Shown piece by piece: positions 63,015 to 64,000 of a stretch of DNA of 64,000 bases. This DNA is from a virus. The notes beneath the pieces are model-generated. The model saw nothing but the letters and a program-made list of their open reading frames with translations, was not told the DNA's origin and did no database searches. The stretch covers positions 1 to 64,000 of the IMG/VR virus record IMGVR_UViG_3300008107_000014; one strand, written 5' to 3'. A program made the position numbers and the translations under genes. Each line of letters begins with the position of its first letter. Within the stretch, counting starts at the first letter, position 1.

Positions 63015-63459
63015 ATCTTTCCTTAAGGTACTGCTCGTGTTGCACCCACTTATTATTAACTAAAAATCCCCATTCTCTTTTTTGAGGACCCGGCATAAAC
63101 AAAGTCCAAGCAGTTATTCCAGGAACCAATTCGATACGATGATAGCTGTGAGAACTGCATAAGCGGAAGTGACCAGGACCACGCCAATGCTTTGTTTCTC
63201 CAACCATTTTGCCATATTCGAAATTAGGAGTGTATTCATAGTAACCACCTTTGAGTATTAGTGTAGCATACGGCCACGGATGATCATGAACATCATCTGG
63301 GTCGCCCTTTAAAAACTTATGTAGGAATATATTAAATGGAAATGTTTTCCTATCTTTTAGAAACAAGTAATAGCGTTCAAGATACGGCTCGTCGCATTGA
63401 CGATCCATAACAATACGCTTACGACCTAGCCGATCTAAAAGATTAAGAAACCATTTCAT
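62995..63459 (-). CDS. Cupin-fold protein
   Basis: This 154-residue protein has VHDHPWPYATLILKGGYYEY near residue 57, with a likely metal set of His residues, then SHSYHRIELV near residue 106 and an AWTLFMPGPQKREWGF strand. This fits a cupin barrel with metal-bound centre. Cupins catalyse varied oxidations or isomerisations, or only bind ligands. The partner is unknown; the gene overlaps its neighbours by 4 and 20 bases. Confidence 0.65.
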   Translation of the reverse strand: MKWFLNLLDRLGRKRIVMDRQCDEPYLERYYLFLKDRKTFPFNIFLHKFLKGDPDDVHDHPWPYATLILKGGYYEYTPNFEYGKMVGETKHWRGPGHFRLCSSHSYHRIELVPGITAWTLFMPGPQKREWGFLVNNKWVQHEQYLKERYEKVSN

Positions 63460-63674
63460 TCTACATCCTCACTAAACCACTCGTCTACCATATCCTCGGC
63501 TTCGTCTTGTGTTAATGCAGGAACAAATAACCTTGCTGGTTGTCCTACAGTATGTTGAATATTAAAACGAACAATGCCAGTTGGAATTTGATCAAAGTCT
63601 CTTTCTACAATAAATTCTTGAAGATTCTTTGCACGATAGATTAAATGATCTGTTAGGTCTTTAGCTGTTGTCAT
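63456..63674 (-). CDS. Small unknown protein
   Basis: This 72-residue protein has a helical start (DLTDHLIYRAKNLQEFIVE) and an acidic end (DEAEDMVDEWFSEDVE). It overlaps the FolE-like gene by ATGA at 63671-63674 and the cupin gene by four bases. No motif is recognised. Confidence 0.5.
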   Translation of the reverse strand: MTTAKDLTDHLIYRAKNLQEFIVERDFDQIPTGIVRFNIQHTVGQPARLFVPALTQDEAEDMVDEWFSEDVE

Positions 63675-64000
63675 CTTGGGGCAAACTCCTGTTGTAGTTT
63701 AATGTTGTCAAAGAATTCCTTCTTTGTATGAGGATCATTTTTAAATGTTCCTTTTAATACTGTAGTCTGTGTTAGACTGCTATGTGCCATGATGCCGCGA
63801 TTTTCACAGCAACCGTGTGTTGCTTGAATGTAAACTGCTACGTTCTCTGAGTCAGTAGCTCGGCTAATCTCGCGGGCGATGTCGTTACAAAGTTCCTCCT
63901 GGAGAGTACCCCGTCTTGCACACCACTGTGCGATTCTTGTGTACTTGCTAAGTCCGATAAGTTTTTCGGCAGCAATAATACCAATATAAGCAACGCCAGC
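63671..64000 (-). CDS. folE: GTP cyclohydrolase I-like, 5' end cut by window edge
   Basis: The C-terminal 109 residues are present. KLIGLSKYTRIAQWCARRGTLQE, then ENVAVYIQATHGCCENRGIM and TQTTVLKGTF match GTP cyclohydrolase I, which makes dihydroneopterin triphosphate, first step of both folate and 7-deazaguanine pathways. In phages the latter is common with queE, as here. HGCC provides the catalytic zinc-binding His/Cys region. The N-terminal part lies beyond base 64000. Confidence 0.85.
   Translation of the reverse strand, partial: AGVAYIGIIAAEKLIGLSKYTRIAQWCARRGTLQEELCNDIAREISRATDSENVAVYIQATHGCCENRGIMAHSSLTQTTVLKGTFKNDPHTKKEFFDNIKLQQEFAPR

Overview
The window is a 64 kb, AT-rich piece of a T4-like (Straboviridae/Kyanoviridae-type) contractile-tailed phage genome, most like marine T4-like myoviruses. 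Evidence includes a T4-style baseplate block (gp48-, gp53-, gp27-, gp5-, gp25-, gp6- and gp7-like genes in order), a gp26-like baseplate hub/tail assembly gene, the gp46/gp47 recombination nuclease pair, a gp55-like late sigma fragment, a T4-type RNase H and T4-style late promoter octamers (TATAAATA and NATAAATA variants). Genes are dense, often overlap as ATGA, and no tRNA gene, CRISPR array, insertion sequence or photosynthesis gene was seen. The host cannot be named from this sequence.

Layout. 1-5455: a left-truncated tape-measure-like gene (minus), the gp26-like gene (plus) with a probable -1 frameshift extension, and two minus-strand genes whose N-termini resemble T4 capsid-targeting sequences. 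5456-5978: 523 bases of unexplained, hairpin-rich non-coding DNA. 5979-10049 (minus): a gp55-like fragment, gp47, gp46, a small basic protein and a GIY-YIG nuclease. 10133-33994 (plus): baseplate genes, including a 13.9 kb, 4,636-codon gp7-like gene with carbohydrate-binding-like and FG-GAP-like repeats. 33996-44669 (plus): four paralogous tail-fibre-type genes with a 2OG-Fe(II) oxygenase between them, then two paralogous structural genes. 44725-56528 (plus): thirteen tightly overlapping genes, mainly sugar-active or surface-modifying enzymes (glycosyltransferase-like proteins, GDP-mannose 3,5-epimerase, radical SAM protein, 2OG-Fe(II) oxygenase, methyltransferase), begun by a consensus T4 late promoter. 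56512-64000 (minus): small conserved phage genes, RNase H, QueE, an AbrB-like protein, dCMP deaminase, a phosphoribosyltransferase, a cupin and a right-truncated GTP cyclohydrolase I.

How the parts fit. Late genes build baseplate and fibres. The sugar cluster shares the late strand and signal, so its products probably decorate the virion or alter the host surface late in infection. The minus-strand blocks supply recombination, nucleotide metabolism and the first and third steps of 7-deazaguanine synthesis (FolE, QueE). The most notable points are the probable programmed frameshift in the gp26-like gene, the gp55 homologue that stops inside its conserved core, the CTS-like leaders, the giant gp7 and the late sugar cluster.
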